In this document: positions 16,403 through 25,235 of the stretch, in pieces
How the letters are laid out: each line of letters opens with the position of its first letter
How positions within the stretch are numbered: the first letter of the stretch is position 1
Notes under the pieces: generated by a model
The model's database searches: none
Seen by the model: the letters and a program-made list of their open reading frames with translations, nothing else
Told to the model about the DNA's origin: nothing
Made by a program: the position numbers and the translations under genes
Origin: Sphingobium xenophagum NBRC 107872
Lineage (GTDB): Bacteria > Pseudomonadota > Alphaproteobacteria > Sphingomonadales > Sphingomonadaceae
Reading direction: 5' to 3'
Assembly: GCF_000367345.1 (NCBI RefSeq)
Contig: NZ_BARE01000031.1
Span: forward strand, 1-64,000
DNA length: 64,000 nucleotides

Positions 16403-17341
16403 CTATCGCCGGTCCTTGACCTTCATGCTTGGCGCAAGGTCATTCGCGCCGATCCGCACCGCGTCGTCGGTGAAGTTGGCGACGAAGGTGGAATTGCGCT
16501 CCAGGCCAGGCACGAAACCCGCCTTGTTACCTTCGATCACCAGCCCCGCGCTTCCATGTTCGCGGCCTTCGGTGGCGACGGTGATGAAGGCGGACCAATT
16601 ATCCTTGTCCTTGCCCTGCACCATCTCATTGCCGCTGATGATGCCGCTCGCGCCGTTGGACAGGTCGATCATGTAATTGGTGAGCTTGCCGCCGCTATCG
16701 TCGAAGCTGTTGCCGGTGATGGTGACGCGGGCGGTGCGGGTCTTGAGATAATGGCCGCCATCGCCAAGGTCGAACCGGCTGTTGGTGACGGTCAGTGCCG
16801 CCAGACGCCCGATATAGACGCCATGGGCGCAATCCAGATCGCGGTCGCAACGGCCCAGATGACGGAAGGTCGATTTGTCGATGCTGACCTGCCCGCCATC
16901 ATAATCGCCGGTCAATATGCCTTCCTCGCTATTGCGGAACAGGCTGTTGCGGACGGTCAGGTTGCCGCTTTCCAGGCGGATGCCTGCGCCATTGCCATCG
17001 GGCACGCGGATATTCTGAAAGATGATGCCGTCGACCGTGCTCGCCCGCCCGCGCAGCACCAGGGCCGCCTTGCCCTCGCACGGGACGCCGTCGAAAATCA
17101 CCGTGCCGGGCGTCGCGGCGCGAATGGTGACATCGCCGCCCTGCTGGACACCACATTGGTGATAGGTGCCCGGCGCAACGACCACCGTGCCGCGCCCATC
17201 GCCGATCGCGCCCAGCGCATCGGCCAGCGAGCCAAAGGCGCGGCCCGATTCGGCAAGCGTGAAAGGGGCGGGATTGCCCTGCGCCAGCGCGGTCGAGGCG
17301 ATGGCGGCGGAGACGAGGAGGCTGGTGGACAGGATGCGCAT
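16403..17341 (-). CDS. exported right-handed beta-helix protein
   Basis: 312 residues from MRILSTSLLVSAAIASTALAQ at 17341, a clear signal peptide. The mature protein has repeated parallel beta-helix coils (GTVIFDG, VDGIIFQNIRV, LTVRNSLFRNSEEGI, VTNSRFDLG, VTITGNSFDDSG, GIISGNEM). Folds of this type occur in pectate lyases and other polysaccharide-acting or surface proteins, but no catalytic residue set is evident. It is probably periplasmic or extracellular. No operon partner is obvious. Confidence 0.75.
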   Translation of the reverse strand: MRILSTSLLVSAAIASTALAQGNPAPFTLAESGRAFGSLADALGAIGDGRGTVVVAPGTYHQCGVQQGGDVTIRAATPGTVIFDGVPCEGKAALVLRGRASTVDGIIFQNIRVPDGNGAGIRLESGNLTVRNSLFRNSEEGILTGDYDGGQVSIDKSTFRHLGRCDRDLDCAHGVYIGRLAALTVTNSRFDLGDGGHYLKTRTARVTITGNSFDDSGGKLTNYMIDLSNGASGIISGNEMVQGKDKDNWSAFITVATEGREHGSAGLVIEGNKAGFVPGLERNSTFVANFTDDAVRIGANDLAPSMKVKDRR

Positions 17342-17477
17342 GGCGGTAAGGATAGGCGCGCGCGACGCAGCGACCAAGACAGGAACGGGGTTAACGCCGC
17401 CCTGCCCCGCTATGGGACAGAGTAGCGGATAAAGGTTGCGGTCTGCGGTGAGGCCGTAGCGACGTCGGCGAAGGGCG

Positions 17478-17939
17478 TTATCCCGCCGCGCCCTCGCACA
17501 AGGCCTTGAACTGCGCCATCATCTGATCCCAGCCGGGATGGAAGCCCATTGCCTCATGGCGGGCCTTGGCTTCTGCGTCCCAATGACGAGCAATGGCGGT
17601 GAAGCGGGTGGCTTCGCCCTCGTCCGCGAAGGTCCAGATGGCGGTCATGAAGGGCGTTTGCGGAACCCAGCCTGCGGCATAGGCGTCAGTGGTGACAACC
17701 CGCTGGCCCGGCACCACCTCCAGAAAAACGCCCTCCATCGGGCCGGTTTCCTCTCCATCCGGCCCGAACATCTGGACCGCGCTGCGACCGCCGGGGCGCA
17801 AATCTTCCTCGATGACTTCGGCCCGCCAGGGTTTGGGACAGAACCATTCCGCCTTGCGGTCGGTCCACACCGCCCAGCATGTCGCGCGCGGGGCTGCGAT
17901 GGTGCAACTGACCGACAGCTCATGCGCGCCCTCGCTCAT
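17478..17939 (-). CDS. SRPBCC/AHSA1 family protein
   Basis: 153 residues. Matches the START-like AHSA1 fold: SCTIAAPRATCWAVWTDRKAEWF at the N-terminus, the central strands with GGRSAVQMFGPDGEE and VVPGQRVV, and the C-terminal helix EAMGFHPGWDQMMAQFKALCE. Members bind small hydrophobic ligands; no reaction is known for this one. The ATG overlaps the stop of the upstream VOC gene (ATGA), so VOC and SRPBCC are translated together. Confidence 0.82.
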   Translation of the reverse strand: MSEGAHELSVSCTIAAPRATCWAVWTDRKAEWFCPKPWRAEVIEEDLRPGGRSAVQMFGPDGEETGPMEGVFLEVVPGQRVVTTDAYAAGWVPQTPFMTAIWTFADEGEATRFTAIARHWDAEAKARHEAMGFHPGWDQMMAQFKALCEGAAG

Positions 17940-18733
17940 GCCGCTTCCGCCCCGCGCGCGCCCACCAGCGCGAACATCGCGCCCTGCGGGTCGCGCGCCT
18001 GGATGATCCAGCTGCCGCCGGGCACTTCGGACGGGCCATTGAGAATGGTGCCGCCGCCTGCGGTGACGCGCTGCGCCGCGGCGTCAATGTCGGCCACGAC
18101 ATAGTAGAAGAGCCAGAGCGGCACGGGCATTTCCTTGGGGAGAGGCATGATGCCCCCGGTCATGCTCGTAAAATCGCCGCCGCCCGTTTGGGAGATGAGT
18201 TGATAGACGCCCATGTCGCCCATATCCATGGCGTCGCCTTTGGCCCAGCCGAACTGGCCGGTGTAGAAGGCCATGTCGGCGTCGAAATTGCCGCTGTAAA
18301 GTTCGTGCCAGCCGACATGGCCCAGCGCCATGGGCGACGGCGCATCCACGCCATCAGGGCTGGAGCCTTTGAGCAGCATGAATGTCGCGCCGCCCGGATC
18401 GCCCATCACCGCGAAACGGCCAACGCCCGCAATATCTTCCGCCGGGCGCTTGATCCTGCCCCCTGCCGCGACCAGCCGCGCGGCATCCGCATCGACATCG
18501 GCCGAGGCGATATAGCCACCCCACCAGGGGGTCATGCCGCAATCCCTGGCCTCATCCGGGATGGCCATCACCCCGCCCAACGGCCCGGCGCTGCCGACGA
18601 CCAGCGTATAGCCGCCATCCTCGCCGAACGGCATAGTGGTCCAGCCTATGACATCGCTGTAGAAAGCGAGCGCCGCCTGCGGGTCGCTGGTCATCAGCTC
18701 GACCCAGAAAAATTGCCCGTTGCGATCAGTCAT
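17936..18733 (-). CDS. two-domain VOC family protein
   Basis: 265 residues from the ATG at 18733, which has GGGAG 7 nt upstream. Two glyoxalase/bleomycin-resistance (VOC) domains are visible: residues about 5-120 (FFWVELMTSDPQAALAFYSDVIGW ... GDPGGATFMLL) and 135-262 (GHVGWHELYSGNFDADMAFYTGQFGW ... RDPQGAMFALV). VOC proteins bind a divalent metal and act on small molecules; the substrate is unknown. It is part of a VOC-SRPBCC-DUF1428 neighbourhood of small-molecule proteins. Confidence 0.85.
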   Translation of the reverse strand: MTDRNGQFFWVELMTSDPQAALAFYSDVIGWTTMPFGEDGGYTLVVGSAGPLGGVMAIPDEARDCGMTPWWGGYIASADVDADAARLVAAGGRIKRPAEDIAGVGRFAVMGDPGGATFMLLKGSSPDGVDAPSPMALGHVGWHELYSGNFDADMAFYTGQFGWAKGDAMDMGDMGVYQLISQTGGGDFTSMTGGIMPLPKEMPVPLWLFYYVVADIDAAAQRVTAGGGTILNGPSEVPGGSWIIQARDPQGAMFALVGARGAEAA

Positions 18734-18755
18734 TGTCCATCTCCCGCCCAGCGGC

Positions 18756-19118
18756 TCAGGCCTTTTCGTCGACCAATACCGAAAAGCCGCCATAGATGAG
18801 GCGTGCGCCGCTGAACGGCATGTCCTGCCCATCCTCCGGCTTCATCCGCTCGTCGGCCATGACCTTGGCCGATCCGGCGTCGCGGGTTTCCTTGTCGGGC
18901 CATTCGATCCAGGAGAACACGACATCTTCCCCTTCCTCGGCCATTACGGCCGTGCGGAAGTCGTTGACCTTGCCCGGCTTTATATCGTCACCCCAGCATT
19001 CGACCACGCGGATCGCGCCATGTTCGATGAAGATCGGCGCGGCCATGGCGGCCAGATCGCGATAGGCTTGCCTGTTGCCCTTGGGCACCGGGATCACGAA
19101 ACCGTCCATATAGGCCAT
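18756..19118 (-). CDS. DUF1428 family protein
   Basis: 120 residues covering the entire DUF1428 (ferredoxin-like dimeric) family: MAYMDGFVIPVPKGNRQAYRDLA, ECWGDDIKPGKVNDFRTAV and VFSWIEWPDKETRDAG near the middle, with the conserved MPFSGARLIYGGF at the end. Function unknown. A strong AGGAG precedes the start. It lies 22 bp upstream of the VOC gene on the same strand, so the three genes form a likely operon. Confidence 0.88.
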   Translation of the reverse strand: MAYMDGFVIPVPKGNRQAYRDLAAMAAPIFIEHGAIRVVECWGDDIKPGKVNDFRTAVMAEEGEDVVFSWIEWPDKETRDAGSAKVMADERMKPEDGQDMPFSGARLIYGGFSVLVDEKA

Positions 19119-19227
19119 CGTCTCTCTCCTCCTTGGCCCCGCGATGCGCCGGCATGCGGGCTAACTGTCAAACGACTCGCCGGTCATGATGCGCCCGCCA
19201 CTGCTCATGCGCAACGGCGGGGGGCGC

Positions 19228-20103
19228 TCATTCGGTATTGGTCGGCAGCGGCTGAACCATCAGCTTTGGACCCGGCGTGGCGGGCTGGGTTGGCGCTGCG
19301 GCAGGCGGACGGGCCGGCTGTGCCGCAGGTGCCGCATCGGGCGGTGGCGGCAGGTTTTGCTGGATCGCGCTCGTCACGCTGGGGGCAAAGCCCTGGCGGG
19401 GCGCCTCGCCCGGCGGCACGGGCGGCGGGGGCAGCGGGCTGGGCACCGCCCATACGGTCACCGTTCCGCCAAAGCGCGATTGCCATTCGGCCAGCCGCCG
19501 CAGATAATCCGCATAGGCCGCGTAGAAATCCTGAAACGGTTTTTCGAGTTCGGCCAGCGCGGTCGGGGCATAGTCCAGCAGGGCGCTGGATGGCATCGCC
19601 AACAGCTTGGCCCCCACCGCTTCGGCCACCGGGCAAAAGCTTTTCATGACGGGCGGCAGCGAGAAGAAATTATAGACGGTGGTGTTGAGCCGTTCACGCG
19701 CGCCGAACCCGGCGGCGCCATAGGCGACCTTGTAATTGCGATCGACCGCTTCGTTGGCCTGCGTCAATATGGGGCCGTGAACATGCAGCAGGCGATTATA
19801 TTGCAGACGCGCAAGATCGGCAGAGCTGCGGCAGGATAGCGCCGCGACGTTCAGCGCCATGCGGACATGCCATAGCGCCGTGTTCGACGTGACCTTGCGA
19901 TTGGGGGTCAGATATTTGCCATCCTGAATTTCCGGGATGCTCATATTTTCCACCGCGCCCATGGGCGGACGAGGCCTGACCGTTTCGACCAGCGGCGGCG
20001 GCGGCGTGGGTGGCGGGGGCGGCGCGACAGGGGTCGAACAGGCCGCCAGCACGGCCAGCGACACAAGCGAAAGACGGCCATAAAAACGGCGCAGGACGAT
20101 CAT
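19228..20103 (-). CDS. proline-rich lipoprotein of unknown function
   Basis: 291 residues from the ATG at 20103, with GGAG 6 nt upstream. Lipoprotein signal with lipobox LAAC (LSLVSLAVLAAC). The mature protein has two proline-rich stretches, directly after the signal (PPPPPTPPPP) and in the last 70 residues. These flank a helical domain (residues about 45-215) with VTSNTALWHVRMALNVAALSC and FQDFYAAYADYLRRLAEWQS. I recognise no named family. The proline stretches suggest an extended cell-envelope linker. Confidence 0.65.
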   Translation of the reverse strand: MIVLRRFYGRLSLVSLAVLAACSTPVAPPPPPTPPPPLVETVRPRPPMGAVENMSIPEIQDGKYLTPNRKVTSNTALWHVRMALNVAALSCRSSADLARLQYNRLLHVHGPILTQANEAVDRNYKVAYGAAGFGARERLNTTVYNFFSLPPVMKSFCPVAEAVGAKLLAMPSSALLDYAPTALAELEKPFQDFYAAYADYLRRLAEWQSRFGGTVTVWAVPSPLPPPPVPPGEAPRQGFAPSVTSAIQQNLPPPPDAAPAAQPARPPAAAPTQPATPGPKLMVQPLPTNTE

Positions 20104-20187
20104 CAATTTCTCCGATGGGCTGCGCACCGTCATGCCGGGCATTCCGGCCGGAGGAAATATGCTGGATTAACCGTTCATCGCGCGAAT

Positions 20188-21201
20188 TCAGGCAGCCCGT
20201 CGCTCCAGCGCCACTGCCGCCTCCGCCATCAGTTGCGCGATGATGTCGGCTACGGGTTCTTCCTTGGTCACCATCCCGACCGACTGGCCCGCCATCAGCG
20301 ACCCGCCATCGACATCGCCGTCGATCACCGCGCGGCGCAGTGCGCCAGCCCAGAAATGTTCGATCTGCAACTGTGCTTCGCCCATGTCGACCGCACCGGC
20401 ATCGAGCAGGTTGGCGACTTCGCGCTGCTTGGCGGTGAAATTGTCCATGCCCGCATTTTTGAGCGCGCGCACGGGGATGACCGGCAGGCGCGGGTCGATC
20501 TGGACGCTGGCGACGGCATCGCGAGCCGACGCGCGGAAGAAGGCCTTTTTGAAGGCGGGATGGGCGATGCTTTCGGTGGCGCAGGCAAAGCGGGTGCCCA
20601 ATTGCACGCCCGCAGCCCCCATTTCCAGATAGGCGGCGATCGCTTCGCCCCGGCCAATGCCGCCCGCGACGAACACCGGCAACTGGCCGCTCATTTCGGG
20701 CAGGATTTCCTGCGCCAGCACGCTGGTCGCAACCGGGCCGATATGGCCGCCCGCCTCATTGCCTTCCACCACCAGCGCATCGACGCCGGAGCGGGCCAAT
20801 TTCTTGGCCAGCGCCAGAGCGGGGGCGAAGCAGATCAGCTTCGCGCCCTTGGCCTTGATCGCCTCGATACTGCCCTTGGGCGGCAAGCCGCCCGCCAGCA
20901 CGACATGGGTGACGTCGTGCCTGGCACAGACGTCGATCAGGTCGAACAGTTGCGGGTGCATGGTGATGAGGTTGACGCCGAAAGGCTTGGCGGTCAGCGC
21001 CTTGGTCGCGGCGATTTCCGCGTCCAGCAGGGCGGGCGTCATCGCGCCGCAGGCAATCACGCCAAACCCCCCGGCATTGGATATGGCCGCCACCAGATGC
21101 CGTTCCGACACCCAGCTCATCGCCCCGCACAAAATGGCGGTGTCGCAGCCCAGAAACTGCGTGCCGCGGGCCATGAGTGCAGTGAGTTTGGCGTTGGTCA
21201 T
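20188..21201 (-). CDS. nitronate monooxygenase-like FMN protein
   Basis: 337 residues of the 2-nitropropane dioxygenase/FabK-like TIM-barrel family. Signatures: GAMSWVSERHLVAAISNAGGFG near the N-terminus, PFGVNLITMHP, DALVVEGNEAGGHIG, and the FMN phosphate-binding VAGGIGRGEAIAAYLEMGAAGVQLGTRF. It probably oxidises nitronates or acts as an FMN-dependent oxidoreductase on another substrate. Cytoplasmic. It stands alone between a lipoprotein gene and lysC. Confidence 0.85.
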   Translation of the reverse strand: MTNAKLTALMARGTQFLGCDTAILCGAMSWVSERHLVAAISNAGGFGVIACGAMTPALLDAEIAATKALTAKPFGVNLITMHPQLFDLIDVCARHDVTHVVLAGGLPPKGSIEAIKAKGAKLICFAPALALAKKLARSGVDALVVEGNEAGGHIGPVATSVLAQEILPEMSGQLPVFVAGGIGRGEAIAAYLEMGAAGVQLGTRFACATESIAHPAFKKAFFRASARDAVASVQIDPRLPVIPVRALKNAGMDNFTAKQREVANLLDAGAVDMGEAQLQIEHFWAGALRRAVIDGDVDGGSLMAGQSVGMVTKEEPVADIIAQLMAEAAVALERRAA

Positions 21202-21256
21202 GTGTCGAACCTAAAGAAGCGCAAAAGCCACCGCCAGTCGTGAGGCCGGGAGATGG

Positions 21257-21276
21257 ATCCCCGCCTTTGCGGGGAT
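21257..21276. repeat. REP-like hairpin downstream of lysC
   Basis: 8-bp perfect stem ATCCCCGC / GCGGGGAT with loop cttt, in the spacer between lysC and the nitronate monooxygenase gene. It is related to the TTCCCGC...GCGGGAA hairpins at 2182 and 12758. It may help end the lysC transcript, although no T-run follows. Confidence 0.55.
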
Positions 21277-21302
21277 GACGATGGAAGTAAAGAGCGAAGC
21301 GA

Positions 21303-22568
21303 CTAGGCTGCCGGCGCGTCGAGACCATAAGCGGTGTGCAGCACGCGGACGGCCAGTTCGGTTTCATCCTCGTCGATCAGCACGCTGACCTTGATCTCAC
21401 TGGTGGAGATGGCTTCGATATTGATGCCGCGATCGGCCAGCGTCTTGAACATGGTCGCGGCGACACCGGCATGGCTGCGCATGCCCACACCCACGACGCT
21501 GATCTTGGCGACTTCGGTGTCGGTGATGATGCGGCGGAAGCCGATCGCGTCCTTGTTGGCTTCAAGGATGTCGACGCTGCGCGCCAGGTCAGCGCGCGGG
21601 ACGGTGAAGGTGACGTCCGTCTCTTCGTTATCCTTGGAGTCATTCTGGATGATCATGTCGACGTTGATCGCCGCGTCCGCCAGCGGCGTGAAGATGCTGG
21701 CGACCGCGCCCGGCTTGTCAGGCACGCGGGTCACGATGATCTTCGCCTCATTCTTGTCATGGGCGATGCCGGTGATGAGCTGACGTTCCATCTTGTTTTC
21801 CTTGCGCTTGGCTTCCAGTTCCTCGTCGCTGACGATCAGCGTGCCGGGCAGGTCGGTCTGGGTGGGATCATCGAAGGAGGACAAGACCTGCACGACCACG
21901 CCTTCCTTCATGGCGAGGCCGACCGACCGGGTTTGCAGCACCTTCGCGCCGACCGAGGCCAGTTCCAGCATCTCCTCATAGGTGACGAGGTCAAGCTTGC
22001 GTGCGCGCGACACGATGCGCGGGTCGGTGGTATAGACGCCATCGACATCGGTATAGATGTCGCAGCGATCCGCCTTGATCGCGGCGGCGACCGCGACGGC
22101 AGAAGTATCCGAGCCGCCCCGGCCCAGCGTCGAGACGCGGCCATCGGCCATCATCCCCTGAAAGCCGGGGATCACGGCCACCTGGCCCGCGCCCATCGCG
22201 GCGAGCAGCGCGTCGGTGTCGATGCTGCTGACCCGCGCCTTGGCATGGGCCTCGATCGTCTTGATCGGCAGCTGCCAGCCAAGCCAGCTGCGCGCGTCGA
22301 CGTCCATGGCTTTCAAGGTCATTGCCAGCAGGCCGCTGGTGATCTGTTCACCGGCAGCGACCACGACATCATATTCGGCCGGGTCGTAAAGGGCGGACGC
22401 TTCCTTGCAGAAGCCGACGAGGCGATCCGTCTCGCCCGCCATGGCGGACACGACGACAGCGACTTCATGGCCCTGGGCCACGACATGTTTGACCCGCGCG
22501 GCCACGTTGCGAATTCGTTCCATCCCCGCCATGGAGGTGCCGCCGAATTTCATCACGATGCGCGCCAT
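21303..22568 (-). CDS. lysC: aspartate kinase
   Basis: 421 residues from MARIVMKFGGTSM at 22568; the frame stays open upstream but that part overlaps the divergent ubiG region. Aspartokinase catalyses the first step to lysine, threonine and methionine. The N-terminal kinase domain shows KFGGTS, GRGGSDTSAVAVAAA and DVDGVYTTDP. The C-terminal half holds two ACT domains (ITGIAHDKNEAKIIVTRVPDKPGAVASIF and ISVVGVGMRSHAGVAATMF), implying feedback control by lysine/threonine. Confidence 0.95.
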   Translation of the reverse strand: MARIVMKFGGTSMAGMERIRNVAARVKHVVAQGHEVAVVVSAMAGETDRLVGFCKEASALYDPAEYDVVVAAGEQITSGLLAMTLKAMDVDARSWLGWQLPIKTIEAHAKARVSSIDTDALLAAMGAGQVAVIPGFQGMMADGRVSTLGRGGSDTSAVAVAAAIKADRCDIYTDVDGVYTTDPRIVSRARKLDLVTYEEMLELASVGAKVLQTRSVGLAMKEGVVVQVLSSFDDPTQTDLPGTLIVSDEELEAKRKENKMERQLITGIAHDKNEAKIIVTRVPDKPGAVASIFTPLADAAINVDMIIQNDSKDNEETDVTFTVPRADLARSVDILEANKDAIGFRRIITDTEVAKISVVGVGMRSHAGVAATMFKTLADRGINIEAISTSEIKVSVLIDEDETELAVRVLHTAYGLDAPAA

Positions 22569-22662
22569 TTGCTTGTCGAACCTGCCTGTCAAAAGGAATA
22601 GGAGTGAGACAGAAAATGTCCCAGAAGGGCGAAACGGCGCTTCTTTAGCAGCGGATACGGAT

Positions 22663-23397
22663 ATGGCAAGCAACGCAACATCGACCATCGACCCCAAAGA
22701 GGCCGCCCATTTCGGCACGATGGCGGCCGAGTGGTGGGACCCGCAGGGCAGCAGCGCGATGCTGCACAAGCTGAACCCGGTGCGGCTGGCCTATATTCGC
22801 GCCGCGATCGATGCGCACTGGCCCGGCAAAACGCATGATTTCGAGCCGCTTGCGGGCAAGCGCGCGCTGGATGTGGGGTGCGGTGCGGGGCTGCTGGCCG
22901 AACCGCTGGCACGGCTGGGGGCAAGCGTGACCGGGCTGGACGCCGCGCCGGAGAATATCGCGGCGGCGCGCGCCCATGCCGCGCCGCAGGGTCTGGCGAT
23001 CGATTATCGTGCGACGCCGGTGGAAGCGGTGGCGGACGGGGGATTTGATCTGGTGACGTCGATGGAGGTGATCGAGCATGTCGCCGATCCCGCGGCGTTC
23101 GTTCGCGCACTGGCGGACAAGCTGGCGCCCGATGGCCTTATGATTCTGTCCACGCCCAACCGCACCCCCCTGTCCCGCCTGGCCATGATCACGATCGGCG
23201 AGAGCATCGGCGGCATTCCCAAGGGAACGCATGACTGGGGCAAGTTCATCACGCCGGACGAACTGACCACGTTGCTGGAGCAGGCCGGGCTGGAGGTGAT
23301 CGACAGTAGCGGCCTGAGCTTCGATCCGGCGCGCGGCTTCACTTTGTCAGAGAACAAGGCGATCAACTATCTGCTGACCGTGCGGCACCAAAGATAA
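22663..23397 (+). CDS. ubiG: ubiquinone biosynthesis O-methyltransferase
   Basis: 244 residues from the ATG at 22663. SAM-binding class I methyltransferase that carries out both O-methylations in ubiquinone synthesis. The N-terminal DPKEAAHFGTMAAEWWDPQGSSAMLHKLNPVR is diagnostic for UbiG. The SAM motif is LDVGCGAGLLAEPLA with acidic loop VTGLDAAPENI, followed by FDLVTSMEVIEHV and PKGTHDWGKFI. It is divergent from lysC with a 94-bp spacer. Confidence 0.95.
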   Translation: MASNATSTIDPKEAAHFGTMAAEWWDPQGSSAMLHKLNPVRLAYIRAAIDAHWPGKTHDFEPLAGKRALDVGCGAGLLAEPLARLGASVTGLDAAPENIAAARAHAAPQGLAIDYRATPVEAVADGGFDLVTSMEVIEHVADPAAFVRALADKLAPDGLMILSTPNRTPLSRLAMITIGESIGGIPKGTHDWGKFITPDELTTLLEQAGLEVIDSSGLSFDPARGFTLSENKAINYLLTVRHQR

Positions 23398-23443
23398 AGC
23401 TGTTGCAGGGAGAGGCTTGATCCGCGCCACCCGATGAAAAGGG

Positions 23444-23530
23444 TGGTGGACAGGGTTGGGTTCGAACCAACGTAGGGCGTAGCCCGGCAGATTTACAGTC
23501 TGCTGCCTTTAACCACTCGGCCACCTGTCC
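23444..23530 (-). tRNA. tRNA-Tyr (GTA)
   Basis: Minus-strand cloverleaf: acceptor GGACAGG pairs with CCTGTCC, anticodon GTA in the loop CTGTAAA closed by GCAGA/TCTGC, long class II variable arm (CGGGCTACGCCCTACG) and T-arm TTGG-TTCGAAC-CCAA. The discriminator is A and CCA is encoded. The length is 87 nt with CCA. A TTGACA on the minus strand at 23602-23607 could be its -35 element. A 6-bp hairpin lies in the 3' trailer. Confidence 0.96.
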
Positions 23531-23606
23531 ATACCCGTCGCGGAGAGGAAAAAGCTTCTTTCCCGCGCTGGAGGCGGCTCAATGGCGAAAGGAGGCTTGC
23601 CTGTCA

Positions 23607-24374
23607 ATGGTCGGATGTGAAAAGAGCGCTTCCATGAAAAGAGGTCATCGTTCCGCCAAGCCCAAGGGCGCGTTCCCGCGCTTCTATGGTCGTCACGCCG
23701 TCACCGCGGCGCTGGCCAATCCCAACCGCGTCGTGCGCAAGATATGGGGCACCCGCGAAGCGCTGAGCGCGCTGGATCTGCCCCCGGTGCTGCCGATCGT
23801 CTATGCCGATGTGGCCGATATGGGCCGCATGGTCCCGTCCGACGCGCCCCATCAGGGCATCGTCGCGGAGGTCGAGCCGCTGGACGATGTCTGGCTGGGC
23901 GACGTGCTGGACGAAGGGCGTGACGACACGCGGCCCATATTGGTGCTGGATCAGGTGACCGACCCGCATAATGTCGGCGCCATCCTGCGCTCCGCCGCTG
24001 CGTTCGATGCGCTGTGCATCGTCACGCAGGACCGGCATGCACCGCCCGAATCGGGGGTGCTGGCGCGGGCGGCGTCCGGCGCGCTGGAAATCATGCCATG
24101 GGTGCGGGTGGTCAATCTGGCGCGCGCTTTGGACGAAATTGCCGAGGCGGGCTATTGGCGGATCGGGCTGGATGGCGAGGCCGATACCAATCTGGGCGAC
24201 GCGATCGGCGAATCGCGGGTGGCGCTGGTGCTGGGCGCCGAAGGCGAAGGGCTGCGCCACAACAGCATGGCGCATTGCGACATTTTGGCTAAACTGCCGA
24301 TCAGTCCGCGGATGGAGAGCCTGAACGTATCCAACGCCGCGGCCATCGCCCTGTACGCCGCCGCCAGCCGGTAG
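23607..24374 (+). CDS. rlmB: 23S rRNA (guanosine-2'-O)-methyltransferase RlmB-type
   Basis: 255 residues from the ATG at 23607, which has AAAGGAGG 11 nt upstream; a second ATG at 23634 (MKRGHRSAKPKG) is a possible alternative. TrmH/SpoU-type SPOUT methyltransferase: an N-terminal substrate-binding domain (GRHAVTAALANPNR) and the knotted SAM domain with LDQVTDPHNVGAILRSAAAF, LVLGAEGEGLRHN and SLNVSNAAAIALYAA. RlmB methylates G2251 of 23S rRNA. Other TrmH-group enzymes cannot be fully excluded. Confidence 0.88.
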   Translation: MVGCEKSASMKRGHRSAKPKGAFPRFYGRHAVTAALANPNRVVRKIWGTREALSALDLPPVLPIVYADVADMGRMVPSDAPHQGIVAEVEPLDDVWLGDVLDEGRDDTRPILVLDQVTDPHNVGAILRSAAAFDALCIVTQDRHAPPESGVLARAASGALEIMPWVRVVNLARALDEIAEAGYWRIGLDGEADTNLGDAIGESRVALVLGAEGEGLRHNSMAHCDILAKLPISPRMESLNVSNAAAIALYAAASR

Positions 24375-24412
24375 GCAGCCGACCGGGCGGCCAAGTCTGG
24401 GGGGACGTCGCC

Positions 24413-25132
24413 ATGAATCGTCTGTTGCGTTGGATGCTGGCATTGCCGGGGGTGATGGCGCTGTCGGCGTGCCTGGTGACGCCGGGCAAGTTCGATTCCT
24501 CGCTCGATATTCGGGCCGACCGCAGTTTCAGCTTTGCCTATAAGGGCGAGATCATCGCGTCTGACAGCGGCAAGGGGGCGATGGGCATCCCTGAACCGGC
24601 GAGCGAGGATGAAGAGACCGCGCCAGCGCAGCTGTTGCAAATTGCGGCGGAGAAGTTCGACAGTGAAGCCGACAATGGTAACGATGCGCAAATGCGCGCG
24701 ATCGCCGAGGCGCTGACGAAAGAAAAAGGTTTTAAATCAGTACGTTATATGGGGAATCGCATATTCGACATCGATTATGCGATCAGCGGTCGGCTGACCC
24801 ATGCCTTCCTGTTTCCCTTCAACATCGACGCGCAGATCGTGCTACCCTTCGTGGCGGTGGAATTGCGCGGGGATGATCGGGTGCGGGTGAAGGCGCCGGG
24901 CTTTGCCAACGGATTTGACAAGAGCCAGGGTCCATCGCTGGGCGCTGGCGGGCCGGGCGAAGCAGCGGCCAAGGCGCTGAACGGCAGCTTCACGCTGACG
25001 AGCGATGCGGAGATTATCAGCCAGAATCAGGAAGATGGCGCGCAGACGGCGGCCAATGGCAAGCGTATCGTCTGGCGGGTTACCCCGCTGACCAGCGAGG
25101 CGCCCGCCGCCACGCTGCGGCTGCAACGGTAA
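24413..25132 (+). CDS. conserved lipoprotein
   Basis: 239 residues with a lipoprotein signal (MNRLLRWMLALPGVMALSAC, lipobox LSAC). The mature protein starts LVTPGKFDSSLDIRADRSFSFAYKGEI, a beta-rich beginning, and contains a charged helical middle (PASEDEETAPAQLLQIAAEKFDSE) and a conserved YMGNRIFDIDYAISGRL. I recall similar hypothetical proteins in sphingomonads but no function. It lies 38 bp after rlmB on the same strand and may share its transcript. A long hairpin follows. Confidence 0.65.
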   Translation: MNRLLRWMLALPGVMALSACLVTPGKFDSSLDIRADRSFSFAYKGEIIASDSGKGAMGIPEPASEDEETAPAQLLQIAAEKFDSEADNGNDAQMRAIAEALTKEKGFKSVRYMGNRIFDIDYAISGRLTHAFLFPFNIDAQIVLPFVAVELRGDDRVRVKAPGFANGFDKSQGPSLGAGGPGEAAAKALNGSFTLTSDAEIISQNQEDGAQTAANGKRIVWRVTPLTSEAPAATLRLQR

Positions 25133-25148
25133 ATTTTACTGAACGGAG

Positions 25149-25228
25149 CCGCACCGGCCCGCACGTCTGCCCGACCTACCGCAATATATACTGAGCGGGA
25201 GGCCGGGTGGAGGCGTGGGCCGGTGCGG
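25149..25228. repeat. long perfect hairpin between convergent genes
   Basis: A 12-bp perfect inverted repeat (CCGCACCGGCCC at 25149-25160 and GGGCCGGTGCGG at 25217-25228) encloses a 56-nt loop that contains the A/T-rich AATATATACTGAG. It fills almost the whole gap between the lipoprotein gene and the convergent ferredoxin gene. There is no U-tract, so it may be a bidirectional barrier or a repeat rather than a classical terminator. Confidence 0.55.
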
Positions 25229-25235
25229 TCTAAAA

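Noticed and set aside
22569..22769. 67-codon N-terminal extension of lysC
   Set aside because: It would overlap the divergent ubiG start and precede the conserved MARIVMKFGGTS start by an unrelated sequence.
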